A DNA stretch of 64,000 nucleotides from Bin80 sp026708685 (GTDB taxonomy: Bacteria; Bacteroidota; Rhodothermia; Rhodothermales; Bin80): positions 3,596,001-3,660,000 of the forward strand of contig OZ241742.1 in NCBI GenBank assembly GCA_965200955.1, read 5' to 3'. Made by a program: the position numbers and the translations under genes. This document shows positions 18,933 through 28,138 of the stretch, piece by piece. A model generated the notes under the pieces. It made no database searches. It was not told where the DNA came from and saw nothing but the letters and a program-made list of their open reading frames with translations. The first letter of the stretch is position 1, and each line of letters begins with the position of its first letter.

Positions 18933-20507
18933 CTTTTCTTTCAACGCTTCAAGGTGCTCCAGAGCCTCCAGTTGATTTTCTGGTAGTTCTCCTGTTAGGA
19001 TTTCCTGCTTGAGTATGCGTGCCACATGCCGCTCACTCATCCGCATCTTTAATACGACCTTTTCATAGAGCTCGGCCCGTCTCAATGCCTGATCCTTAAT
19101 TTGCATCATCAACGTATGTGCAGCGGCATGTTCGTTTGGAATTTGACCATCTAGGATGGCTTCACGAACGACATCCTTTATGATTCCAATGGCTACTCCT
19201 GCCTGAAGTCCAAGAGATTCCATGATCTCTTGACCCGTGAGGGGCGGTTGAAAGTTACGGAGGTGATCTTTGTCCTCCACCTCCTGAAATTTCTTCTCCA
19301 CCATATCAAAAGCCTTCAAGTAGCGACGAACACGATTTGGATTGCGTGATGTAATATCCGCTCGAACCAAAATCATCAAATCATCAATATCTTCGCCAGC
19401 ATCAAACAGAAGACGACGTACAGCCGAATCTGTGACTTGATCATCCACGAGTGCTACTGGTCGGTGATGCAAGGCAACAAGTTTTTTTACATAGGCCAGT
19501 CGGTGATCTTTTGGCAAGCGTAACCTTCGAAATAATGTAGGAATCATTCTAGCTCCTATGTCTTCGTGACCATGAAATGTCCAACCACTCTGATTCGTAA
19601 AACGCTTGCTCTGAGGTTTACCGATATCATGTAATAGAGCAGCCCAACGTAACCAATATCGATCGGGGTCAGCCGTAGCAACCACATTATCCACTACTTG
19701 GAGGGTATGGTAAAAGTTATCTTTATGACGTTGTCCTTGCACGGTATCCACTCCCCTGAGAGCACTCAATTCAAGGAGAAACTCACCTAACAGCGAGGTT
19801 TCTTCTAAAATTTTCAATCCAATCGACGGCTTGGGGCAGTCCATGATTTTGTGCAACTCATCGGTGATCCTCTCCTGACTTACAATTTTGATTCGTTTCG
19901 CTTCCTGCTTCATGGCTACGTAGGTCTCCGCTTCAATATCAAATCGCAGCTGGGCTGCAAAACGAGCTGCACGAATCATGCGTAATGGATCATCGGCGAA
20001 TGTTGTTGTTGGTAATCGGGGTGTTCGTAGTTTTCCTGCATCAAGATCCACGAGTCCACCGAATGGATCCACTAGCTCCCCAAACGGCAGGTCACCCGTA
20101 AGGCTTACAGCTAATGTATTTACGGTGAAGTCTCTACGCAGTAGATCATCATGTAGAGTTCCATCTTCGACAACTGGCTTTCTGGAGTTTTTTCGGTAGC
20201 TCTCTTTTCGGGTAGCTACAAACTCAAGGACCATATCGTTGACCCTCACGGCCGCAGTTCCAAAATTGGGATACACATAAACCATAGATCCGCCAAGTCG
20301 GGAACCGACCGCTTCGGCAAGTTCAATCCCTTTACCCTGACCCAAGGTCACAAAATCTATATCTGTGGTTGAATGACCAAGGAGCACATCTCGAACAAAT
20401 CCACCGACGGCATAGACATCCAACTGGTGGTGCTTTGCCTCTGCTTCCACAGCTAAGAAAAGGTCGTAATGAGGAGTTGACCGCAGTAAGTCTTTTACAT
20501 TATTCAT
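18921..20507 (-). CDS. cca: CCA-adding tRNA nucleotidyltransferase with HD domain
   Basis: The 528-residue protein has the class II nucleotidyltransferase head: GGFVRDVLLG (about residues 36-45) and the metal-binding TDIDFVT, then LRRDFTVNTLA and the DPLRMIRAARFAAQL region that selects nucleotides. It continues with the RNA-binding helical domain and an HD phosphohydrolase domain (RWAALLHDIGKP near residue 285, FHGHEDIGA). It adds or repairs the 3' CCA of tRNAs. Length is slightly above the usual ~470, with a basic C-terminal helical extension. It starts with ATG at 20507 and overlaps the convergent hypothetical gene by 12 bases. Confidence 0.95.
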   Translation of the reverse strand: MNNVKDLLRSTPHYDLFLAVEAEAKHHQLDVYAVGGFVRDVLLGHSTTDIDFVTLGQGKGIELAEAVGSRLGGSMVYVYPNFGTAAVRVNDMVLEFVATRKESYRKNSRKPVVEDGTLHDDLLRRDFTVNTLAVSLTGDLPFGELVDPFGGLVDLDAGKLRTPRLPTTTFADDPLRMIRAARFAAQLRFDIEAETYVAMKQEAKRIKIVSQERITDELHKIMDCPKPSIGLKILEETSLLGEFLLELSALRGVDTVQGQRHKDNFYHTLQVVDNVVATADPDRYWLRWAALLHDIGKPQSKRFTNQSGWTFHGHEDIGARMIPTLFRRLRLPKDHRLAYVKKLVALHHRPVALVDDQVTDSAVRRLLFDAGEDIDDLMILVRADITSRNPNRVRRYLKAFDMVEKKFQEVEDKDHLRNFQPPLTGQEIMESLGLQAGVAIGIIKDVVREAILDGQIPNEHAAAHTLMMQIKDQALRRAELYEKVVLKMRMSERHVARILKQEILTGELPENQLEALEHLEALKEKLLI

Positions 20508-21396
20508 GAACCCCAGAAATCATACTTTTTGAAACAGAATCAGATAGAAGCCACAGATTCATCTTCATCTTATGATACCTTCAAATACATCTTCAACAGA
20601 GCGATGGGGCGTTATTGGTTAAGTGTTGAGGCATTAGAATGGTATAACAATAAGAACTTGGGAATGTTCAGTCTTTGAATGTGGTTTCTTGGTAATATTT
20701 TAACTGACATTCTTTAATGAGCCGCATCAATAATAAATGATATGAGAGCCATTTGCAAAACCTACCCGCCAATTCTAAAAAATGCACCAAGGGTGCTCCA
20801 GGGCAATATTTCTGCTGAAACGCTGAGGTTTTGCAAAAGCCTCATGAGAGAGGAGTTTCCTGTGGACATCCTCTTAAAAGGCAACAAGAATCCTTGAAAG
20901 AGAAAGTCAATTGTTGCTGTCAAGAAAATGATCAACGACAATTGAGTCTGATGATGCTTTTCATTAGCCTCTGCGTTTTGGTAAAAATATTGCCCTGTAG
21001 CTCAATGAGGCATTTTTTAGAGTTCACTAAGGGGTTTTTTAAACCTCTGATTTCAAACTTTTTTATCTTTATTGTATATCAACCACTTAAATCTGGAAAC
21101 TTTAGTGCCCAATATATAACATTCAGGTCGGTTACTAGTTACTACGGATAGTATTGGTAAAAGAAAGGTCTGCTAAAAATTTTACCAAAAAGAAACTTCT
21201 AATTGTCGCTGTCGACAAACACATTTTCCATAAATAGTACCATTCAATTGTACACATTCTATAAATTTGATTGTATTATGTCCTAATTTTATCAAATACC
21301 ATTCTCGCAACCATTTTGAATGTTCTTCCATTATTTCCTGACTTTCATTTCCATGAAGGATCATTTCAACAGATCACAAACGAATAAGAACTGAAC
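20508..21396. other. Intergenic region between cca and the defence island
   Basis: Nearly 900 AT-rich bases contain one 98-bp MITE-like element (20746-20843) and otherwise only short frames without family-like sequence, including a 60-codon minus-strand frame at 21182-21364 that I do not trust. This is the left edge of the accessory region. Confidence 0.55.
20746..20843. mobile_element. 98-bp MITE-like element, copy 2
   Basis: Left end gagccatttgcaaaacct and right end aggttttgcaaaagcctc form imperfect terminal inverted repeats (two mismatches from copy 1). The interior part gtgctccagggcaatattt and gctgaaacgc is shared with copy 3 read on the other strand. The tetranucleotide atga flanks both ends, consistent with a 4-bp target duplication. 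Confidence 0.75.
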
Positions 21397-22194
21397 ATGA
21401 AAGTTTCTCTTGGGAAAATGGTCTACTCCCTCGGAAATCCACCCTGCACCGGGGTTGGTTTTAAGTGGTCAACCAACGATCTTAACAAGGCTTTGGAAGG
21501 CAAAGTTTCATCCATACTGTTTGATGACGAGGGTGCAGAAAACATACAACAAATGATGGGCACTGCTGAATTGGCTCATTTTGAGCAAGCTGCTCTGAAT
21601 CGTATACGTACAATCCCAAAATCTATTGAGGATTGGAGAGTTGCTCAAGCAATTGCAATAGCTTGGCTTACCGATCATCGACAGTGCCTATTCCCATGGA
21701 ATGACTCCCGTGATCAACGAAAGAGAGGTTCAAGCCTCCCAGGGGCTGATTTAGTTGGATTAATCACCGATTCTTTGGGAGAGCGTTTCGCTTTTGGGGA
21801 AATAAAATCTTCATCAGATACTAACCGCCCTCCGACAGTGATGTATGGTCAGTCGGGTTTGTTAAAACAGATTCAAGATATTCGGGATCTCCCTTCTGTG
21901 CGAGATGACCTCTTCAAATATCTTGGTCACCGTGCAAGGAATGCCTCATGGATCCACCGTTTTCAAGAAGCAGGAAAACGCTACCTTGCCAATAAGTCTG
22001 ATGTACAACTGTTTGGCTTTCTTGTCAGAGATGTCGCTCCAAACGACAGTGATCTAAAAGTACAAGTATCCCATCTTGGAGAAAAATGTCCTGAAGAGAC
22101 GCATATTGAAATGGTCGCACTATATCTACCACCTTCCCATCTTAAAGGAATTGGTTTGGTGATCGTTAATACTCAATCCGAAGGGGGGCCATGA
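21397..22194 (+). CDS. Putative PD-(D/E)XK nuclease, HamA-like (Hachiman-type defence)
   Basis: The 265-residue protein has a nuclease-like core: PGADLVGLI around residues 115-123 followed by FGEIKSSSD at 133-141, giving Asp118 and a Glu135-x-Lys137 pair spaced as in PD-(D/E)XK enzymes. The region before it is helical with a WLTDHRQCLFPWN stretch. It is followed, with a 4-base ATGA overlap, by a very large superfamily 2 helicase. A small ExK nuclease (HamA, DUF1837) translationally coupled to a Ski2/Hel308-like helicase (HamB) is the layout of the Hachiman antiphage system. I infer that identity from architecture and motif position; another helicase-nuclease pair is possible. Confidence 0.55.
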   Translation: MKVSLGKMVYSLGNPPCTGVGFKWSTNDLNKALEGKVSSILFDDEGAENIQQMMGTAELAHFEQAALNRIRTIPKSIEDWRVAQAIAIAWLTDHRQCLFPWNDSRDQRKRGSSLPGADLVGLITDSLGERFAFGEIKSSSDTNRPPTVMYGQSGLLKQIQDIRDLPSVRDDLFKYLGHRARNASWIHRFQEAGKRYLANKSDVQLFGFLVRDVAPNDSDLKVQVSHLGEKCPEETHIEMVALYLPPSHLKGIGLVIVNTQSEGGP

Positions 22195-25100
22195 TTTTAT
22201 CAATGGACGCACTAGACGCATTAGATAACCACTGGGCAGTTCGTACAATTCAAGTTGAGGATCTGAAGCGAGCACAACACATCATCAACCAGCGTCTGGC
22301 TGATCATGCCGTAGGAGAATATATACATTTTTCATTTTCTGCGAATGAGAGCGATACTATTTTAATTGAGCGAGTTGCACTTGCACTAGAGATGGCAGCG
22401 ATTGAAGGACTTGATGAACTGAGTCAATCCTATGGGGATAATATACAACTTCGCAATCAGGCTGTGGCTGCTTCATTCCGCTTGTTTGACATATGGCGGT
22501 TACAACCCATACCATCTCAGCTGAGTAAGCGCCTGTTCTTTGTCCTTCAACTTTCTTCAATTGCATACTGTGGAGATCGATGGAATGATCTTCGACGATG
22601 GCTTGAGATAAATAAAGACTCCTTAACTGCTCCCAGCGTTGCAGAGCAACCCTGGGACCGTCGAGTACTATATCGACTTTTTGACTGTTGGATCAGACTG
22701 TTTCGAAAAAATGGTTGGGATGATCTTGATAGAATCAGAGAAATCATTGCGGGTTTACGTCAAGACCAAAAAATCTTTGAAAGCGATTGTTTACAAAATG
22801 GATCTGATATAGAAAATAAAGCAATGGCACTCCGTTTGATAGCTCTCTATCATTGGGCTGCTGCAACTGAAATACTTGCAAAATACATGCTTCAAGGAGA
22901 GCCATCAGCACCGCTGAGTCAACTAGACATGCATTTTGACAATGCTGTCAAAGCGGCAACTGCATCTGGCGATATACAACATGAAATGATTCTTTACTGG
23001 ATTCGTGCGTCTGCCAGAATTATGGTTACTAATTCTATGTGGTGGGCTGTGCGTAGTGTGAATTCTCAAACTTCCGAGTTTGTCCACTCTCTCACTACAC
23101 GACAGCATCATCCAATGTTTGAATTACTTCCCCCTCAGCGGGCAGCCCTTCTGGAACAAGGACTTCTTGATCTAGCAAAAACTTCCATTGTGATTAACCT
23201 GCCAACATCGGGAGGAAAGACGCTTCTCGCCCAGTTTCGCATATTGCAAGCCTTAAATCAATTCGACAACAACCGTGGCTGGGTGGCCTATGTGGCTCCA
23301 ACCCGAGCACTCTGTACCCAACTCACTCGTAGGCTCAGAACGGATTTTGCCCCTCTTAACATAAGGGTTGAACAGTTGACATCTGCGATTGAAATAGATG
23401 CGTTTGAGGAAGATCTACTTCTTGAAGCTCAAACCCCCTTTCATATCCTAGTCTCTACTCCAGAGAAGATTTCTCTTGTGATCCGCAATAAAAAAGTTTC
23501 ACAACGCTCACTTGCTCTTGTGGTCATGGATGAAGCCCATAACATTGAGTCCATTGAGCGGGGACTGCGTATTGAGCTATTTCTTTCCACGGTTAAAATG
23601 GATTGTCCCTTGGCTAACTTCCTGCTTCTGATGCCTTATGTTCAAGAGACCGAATCCGTGGCAAGATGGCTAGCACAGGACATTAGTAGTGGTCAACCTA
23701 TCAGTCTAGGAACCACACCCTGGAAACCCAATGAACGAATCATTGGACTCTACAGCGTGACTCCTAATGACACCGTTCGCAGTGGATGGCACCTTCAATT
23801 TGAAGCCTTGACGACAACACCGAAAGCCATGACACTTGCTGGGATTCATCGTGCTGGTAAAGTCAAGCCAGTGAATGTCCCTATAAGCAAGGTCTATAAT
23901 CAACGAAAAAACAAACAAAAAGGCTTTGGAATTCAGACAGTAGCCATGGCAACTACAATGTCATCACGTGGCACCAGTATAGCCATTGCAAACAATATAA
24001 AATCTGTTTGGAAGATGGCCGAAAGTGCAGCTCAGAGTCTTCCCCTCCTTGACCCGATCCCTCGTAGCATTGTAGATGTCCAGAATTTTTTGAAGACTGA
24101 GATTAGTCCTAATTTTGAACTCATTCAAACCTTGCAGAAAGGAGTGGGTGTCCACCACTCTGGATTATCCGACGATGTACGAGCCTTGATGGAATGGCTT
24201 GCAGAGACAGGAAATCTGAAAGTCCTATGTGCGACAACCACCATTGCACAAGGTATCAACTTCCCAGTTTCTTCTGTGTTTTTACAGTCCTATAAGTACC
24301 CTTATGGAAAAAAGATGTCCTCTCGCGAATTCTGGAATCTTGCCGGTAGAGCTGGGCGAATTGGTCATGATAGCGTAGGGGTCGTCGGCTTGGCAGAAAG
24401 CTCCAACAGAGAGTCTGTCATTGATTTTGTCAATCGTGAGACTGGTGCACTCGTCTCTCGGATCGTATCTCAATTGAATGAGTTGGAAGACTTGGGGAAG
24501 ATAACAGAACTTTCCCGTCTTCTGTGGCAGGATCAATGGGAAGACTTTCGGTGCTATGTTGCCCATCTATGGGCAGAAAAGAAGAAATTAGATGCCGTAC
24601 TGCAAGGCTCTGAGCAACTTCTTCGAAATACCTTTGGATACATATCGCTCCGAAATGACTCTACCCACAGGGCAAAGGCTGACGCATTGCTTCAGGCCAC
24701 GCGTGCCTATGTTAAGGAGCTGTCCATGATGCCCGCTGGCGTGACTGAGCTTGCGGACTTAACGGGTTTTTCTCCAGAAGGAGTTCGAGCTGCGATGAGT
24801 TGCCTAAATAAACTCAATGATAAAATCACTCTCTCAGATTGGGGCCCAGAAAGTCTTTTTGGAGATGGCGGTAGAATCTCGGATCTATATGAAGTCATGC
24901 TCAATGTGCCGCAACTCAAAAGGCAGCTCATCAAGATTGCCGGTGAAGGTCAACTCCATGTGCAAATTTCAGAGATTACACGTGACTGGGTGAATGGTGA
25001 GTCCCTTGAGACCATTGCAAAAAAACATTTCATGCATGAAGATGGCAATCCAACCAAATCCATCACAGATGCCTGTCAGGCAATTTATCGTACAATCTCA

Positions 25101-25466
25101 AACGCTGGAACTTGGGGAGTCGCTGGATTGAGTCGTGTATCGGGGCTCAATTTTGATCATCTTTCGGATGCAGAACATCGCAAAATTAATATGCTTCCGG
25201 CAATGATCTATCATGGAGTCCGAACAGAATCCGCAGTTCTGATGCGTATGAATGCTATTCCCCGTAGCATCGCAGAAAATCTTGGCAAACTCTACAGCGA
25301 TAATATTGGAGAAAATGGTGAACATTCCTCAGTTGCAAAGACCCGTGACTTTCTGAAAAACCTTGACCAAAACGACTGGCAGGATGTTTGCCCAAAAAAT
25401 TCTGCACTTTCGGGGGAGGGGTATAGAAGATTATGGGGAGTACTCTCTGGTGAATTGACACCATAA
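22191..25466 (+). CDS. Ski2/Hel308-like SF2 helicase, HamB-like
   Basis: The 1091-residue protein has an alpha-helical N-terminal region of about 300 residues with no known motif. A superfamily 2 helicase core follows: Q-motif-like LPPQRAALLEQG, Walker A LPTSGGKTLLA near residue 337, motif Ia APTRALC, STPEK, DEAH box VVMDEAHNIE near 445, GVHHSGLSDDVR near 652, CATTTIAQGINFP near 680, and motif VI GRAGRIGHDSVG near 718. A C-terminal winged-helix/helical part resembles Ski2-type enzymes. It is coupled to the nuclease gene 21397-22194. In Hachiman the helicase senses damaged or unusual DNA and releases the nuclease. A decayed copy of its last ~160 codons lies at 27603-28082. Confidence 0.75.
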   Translation: MILSMDALDALDNHWAVRTIQVEDLKRAQHIINQRLADHAVGEYIHFSFSANESDTILIERVALALEMAAIEGLDELSQSYGDNIQLRNQAVAASFRLFDIWRLQPIPSQLSKRLFFVLQLSSIAYCGDRWNDLRRWLEINKDSLTAPSVAEQPWDRRVLYRLFDCWIRLFRKNGWDDLDRIREIIAGLRQDQKIFESDCLQNGSDIENKAMALRLIALYHWAAATEILAKYMLQGEPSAPLSQLDMHFDNAVKAATASGDIQHEMILYWIRASARIMVTNSMWWAVRSVNSQTSEFVHSLTTRQHHPMFELLPPQRAALLEQGLLDLAKTSIVINLPTSGGKTLLAQFRILQALNQFDNNRGWVAYVAPTRALCTQLTRRLRTDFAPLNIRVEQLTSAIEIDAFEEDLLLEAQTPFHILVSTPEKISLVIRNKKVSQRSLALVVMDEAHNIESIERGLRIELFLSTVKMDCPLANFLLLMPYVQETESVARWLAQDISSGQPISLGTTPWKPNERIIGLYSVTPNDTVRSGWHLQFEALTTTPKAMTLAGIHRAGKVKPVNVPISKVYNQRKNKQKGFGIQTVAMATTMSSRGTSIAIANNIKSVWKMAESAAQSLPLLDPIPRSIVDVQNFLKTEISPNFELIQTLQKGVGVHHSGLSDDVRALMEWLAETGNLKVLCATTTIAQGINFPVSSVFLQSYKYPYGKKMSSREFWNLAGRAGRIGHDSVGVVGLAESSNRESVIDFVNRETGALVSRIVSQLNELEDLGKITELSRLLWQDQWEDFRCYVAHLWAEKKKLDAVLQGSEQLLRNTFGYISLRNDSTHRAKADALLQATRAYVKELSMMPAGVTELADLTGFSPEGVRAAMSCLNKLNDKITLSDWGPESLFGDGGRISDLYEVMLNVPQLKRQLIKIAGEGQLHVQISEITRDWVNGESLETIAKKHFMHEDGNPTKSITDACQAIYRTISNAGTWGVAGLSRVSGLNFDHLSDAEHRKINMLPAMIYHGVRTESAVLMRMNAIPRSIAENLGKLYSDNIGENGEHSSVAKTRDFLKNLDQNDWQDVCPKNSALSGEGYRRLWGVLSGELTP

Positions 25467-26327
25467 ATTGCTCGGATTCAACTGCTCAAAGAAACCTATC
25501 ATTATTCTGCATGAAAGCCTCATCGCTACTGGATTTGCATCCAGTGGACTACCTAAGTTATCAACCGACCACACTCAAAAAGGACGAACCTGAAAAAGAA
25601 ATGATCAGTCGTGGAAAATCGCTTTAAGTATCCACTTCTCAAAACCGTCATGGATAGTCGTTATTTTCTGTGTGAGATCATTTCGCAGGGGATGGCCTCA
25701 AAAGTTAAAGATCTGAGATCTTTTTTTGCAAACATGCTGTTATAGCAGGTCTACAATGAGCCCTGAAACGTGAATCAAGCGTTGCTGTCTGTGAAATCAT
25801 CATGACAGATCTTGAACCTGAGATGAAATTTCTGATAGATTTGACCGTATTGTGGAATACAGGAATCCCCTCTAACTATTTCTATTCATTCCAAGCAATA
25901 GAATTACTTTCCCTATGATGATCATTGTACCTATTGCGATCCACGAAAAAGAATCTATCACTCTGTCATTTGTGATGGAACGTATGGTTCAGGATTCCAA
26001 ACAATCAGAATGTTCATTTGGTAATCGAGTAATCCAGTTGTTAACATGCTTTTCTGTTGATTCGGGCGACTCCATGGTGCATCATTAAGAATACTCTATT
26101 TGATGAAACAAATTACTTTAAATTGCCTCCGACTGATTTATGAAACTTATACGTATCATCTTAGTACATTGGGTTCATTCAGCTAAAGTAACAGTTCCAT
26201 GCGTCTTAGTCTGTGGGATATTTTTCTTGCATACATAACCCAATGTACCGAATATTCTACACGATTGGAACTGTCGTGTCAATGTTAATTGACGTTTCTA
26301 TCTCACCAAAAATCACTCAATTTGATC
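25467..26327. other. Intergenic region with a pair of interleaved inverted repeats
   Basis: About 860 AT-rich bases with no convincing gene. Near its right end are two interleaved inverted repeats (see the repeat entry at 26164-26274), just upstream of a coiled-coil protein gene. Confidence 0.5.
26164..26274. repeat. Two interleaved inverted repeats upstream of coiled-coil gene
   Basis: The 12-mer gtacattgggtt (26164-26175) is perfectly complemented by aacccaatgtac (26237-26248). The 9-mer acagttcca (26191-26199) is complemented by tggaactgt (26266-26274). The two pairs overlap instead of nesting, so as RNA they could not all pair in one simple hairpin. They sit 54-165 bases before the ATG at 26328. 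Possible roles are protein binding or a leader structure. Confidence 0.6.
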
Positions 26328-27152
26328 ATGTTAGATTCTGAGCTCACTACCTCTCCAATGAGTCCGGTTGATGTTGTGCCGGGGCACGGTCAGACAGACT
26401 CTGAGGGAATTATATCTTCTGTGGAAGATCACCAAAAAAGCCTTCCTTCAAATGAAAATGTTGACACTCAAGTTACCCGGCAACTGGGTGACAACGGTCA
26501 ACTGGATGCTGAAATGAAAATCTTAGTTGAAAAACAGCGTGCAGACAACGCTGAGTTGCGGAGAGATATGCAAAAAGCTGATGATGATCTGCGAACCGAT
26601 CATGCTGACATACGTACTGAAATGCGTACAGGATTTTCAAAACTGGAAGCGAAAATGGATACTCAGTTTGCAGAGCAGGATGCAATAATTGAGAAGAGAT
26701 TTGCAGAGCAGGATGTTAAAATAGAGAAGAGATTTGCAGAGCAGGATGTTAAAATAGAGAAGAGATTTGCAGAGCAGGATGTTAAAATAGAGAAGAGATT
26801 TGCAGAGCAGGATGCAATAATTGAGAAGAGATTTGCAGAGCAGGATGTTAAACTGGAAAAATGGCGGGCCGAGTTAGATGCGAAAATGGAAATATGGCGG
26901 ATTGAACAGAATGCAGAAATGGAAAAATGGCGTTTGGAGCACGATGCGAAAATGGAACAATGGCGAGCAGAGTTGGATGCGAAAATGGAACAATGGCGGG
27001 CTGAGTTAGATGCGAAAATGGACAGTGGATTCGGACAGCTTCGTACTGAAATTAAAAGTGCTCAGTTGAATACAACTATTTGGGTTGTTGGTGCCATGAT
27101 ATTGATTGGAGGCATTTTGGCTACTGTTAATTACTTGGGGGCCCCAGCATAG
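26328..27152 (+). CDS. Tail-anchored coiled-coil protein with 11-residue repeats
   Basis: The product (about 274 residues from the ATG at 26328; the longer frame starts only at TTG) is a soluble N-terminal region, a long coiled coil and one C-terminal membrane helix (TTIWVVGAMILIGGILATVNY). From about residue 110 it is built of undecad (11-residue) repeats: KRFAEQDVKIE repeated six times, then KWRAELDAKME variants. Undecad periodicity gives right-handed or straight coiled coils as in Bdr and DUF1640/CCDC90-like proteins. The repeats are almost identical at DNA level (33-bp units, 26667-26864), so the rod length could change by slippage or recombination. It lies between the intact helicase and a helicase fragment. 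Function unknown. Confidence 0.8.
   Translation: MLDSELTTSPMSPVDVVPGHGQTDSEGIISSVEDHQKSLPSNENVDTQVTRQLGDNGQLDAEMKILVEKQRADNAELRRDMQKADDDLRTDHADIRTEMRTGFSKLEAKMDTQFAEQDAIIEKRFAEQDVKIEKRFAEQDVKIEKRFAEQDVKIEKRFAEQDAIIEKRFAEQDVKLEKWRAELDAKMEIWRIEQNAEMEKWRLEHDAKMEQWRAELDAKMEQWRAELDAKMDSGFGQLRTEIKSAQLNTTIWVVGAMILIGGILATVNYLGAPA
26667..26864 (+). repeat. Six tandem 33-bp repeats within the coiled-coil gene
   Basis: The string tttgcagagcaggatg recurs at 26667, 26700, 26733, 26766, 26799 and 26832, exactly 33 bases apart. Whole units are nearly identical, with two sequence variants (gcaataatt versus gttaaaata). The array keeps the reading frame, each unit encoding 11 residues. It is not a CRISPR array because there are no unique spacers. 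Confidence 0.9.
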
Positions 27153-27602
27153 TTGTGAGCGGGCTGATTTTTACCATGCCACCTATGTAATTGACTCCCT
27201 CCTTCAAATGACATGATGCATTTGATTTAGCACAATCATGTCATATCACCTATGGCCACCTCAATGATCTGACGTATCACACTTGATGACCCGAAGTTAC
27301 CTCAGATCAATTTCTGATCGATAAAAGTCAATGATGTGTGTTTGTAATTCAATACTCTTGACCCTTTGATGCCCTGATCGTTCCTTAAGAACTGATTGTT
27401 AATCTTATTCATCACATATTTCCTGAGCAACTTTATTTTACAATTCGTGAATACTATCCTTCAGATCCATTTCGCTCCTTGCATGCTATACTCTATCCAA
27501 TTGACCTTCGTCGATAAAATTCCTTCTGAAATAAATAATTAACCGAATGCTACGAACTGTTACATAATTTGTAGCATAATCCATCATCTTTCTACTCTAT
27601 TG
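27153..27602. other. Intergenic region, no gene seen
   Basis: About 450 AT-rich bases downstream of the coiled-coil gene with stop codons in all frames examined. Nothing recognisable until the helicase-derived fragment begins near 27603. Confidence 0.5.
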
Positions 27603-28082
27603 ATACGATTGGATGAATGGAGCGTCTCCATTGAGACAATTGTAAAAAGCCATTTCTCGGAGAAAGATGGCAATCCTGCCCATTCATTAGAGAGATGCCT
27701 GTCAATCGGTCTATCGTACAATTTCAAACGCCGGAACTTGGGGAGTTGCTGGATTAAGTCGTGTATCGGGACTCAATGTTGAGGATCTTTCCGATGCTGA
27801 CCACCGAGCAATCAATATACTTCCCGCCATGATCTATCATGGAGTCCGAACAGAGTCCGCAGTTTTGATGCGTATCAATGCCATTCTCTGGAGCATCGTA
27901 GAAAACCTCGGCAAACTCTATAATGACACTGTTGGCGGAAATGGCGAACATTGCTCGGACACGTAATCTTCTGAAAAACCTTGATCAAAGCGACTGGCAG
28001 GATGTTTGCCCAAGAAACTCTGCTCTTTCGGGAGAGGATATAGAAGATTATGGGGAGTACCCTCTGGAGAATTGACTCAATA
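27603..28082 (+). pseudogene. C-terminal fragment of a second HamB-like helicase
   Basis: This segment closely matches 24986-25466, the last ~160 codons of the intact helicase. Shared runs include AGTWGVAGLSRVSGLN, LPAMIYHGVRTESAVLMR, ENLGKLY and the final DWQDVCP...NSALSGE region with a stop at the same place. At least two frameshifts break it (near the CLSIGLSYN stretch and after GEHCSDT). No N-terminal helicase part or nuclease gene precedes it, so it is the tail of a former second copy or product of a partial duplication. Confidence 0.85.
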
Positions 28083-28138
28083 AACAACACTGAGACACCT
28101 CCATGAATTTCGGGAAATTCAGGTTAGGTGCTTGCCTG

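Noticed and set aside
20831..21151. 106-codon plus-strand frame after MITE copy 2
   Set aside because: It begins inside the element and reads as low-complexity hydrophobic sequence without a signal, motif or proper start.
21182..21364. 60-codon minus-strand frame just before the nuclease-helicase pair
   Set aside because: Its composition is plausible but there is no motif, partner or conservation evidence, and the surrounding gap is AT-rich noise.
26667..26864. Regular 33-bp repeats that could suggest a CRISPR array
   Set aside because: The units are contiguous with no unique spacers and keep one reading frame coding an 11-residue coiled-coil repeat.
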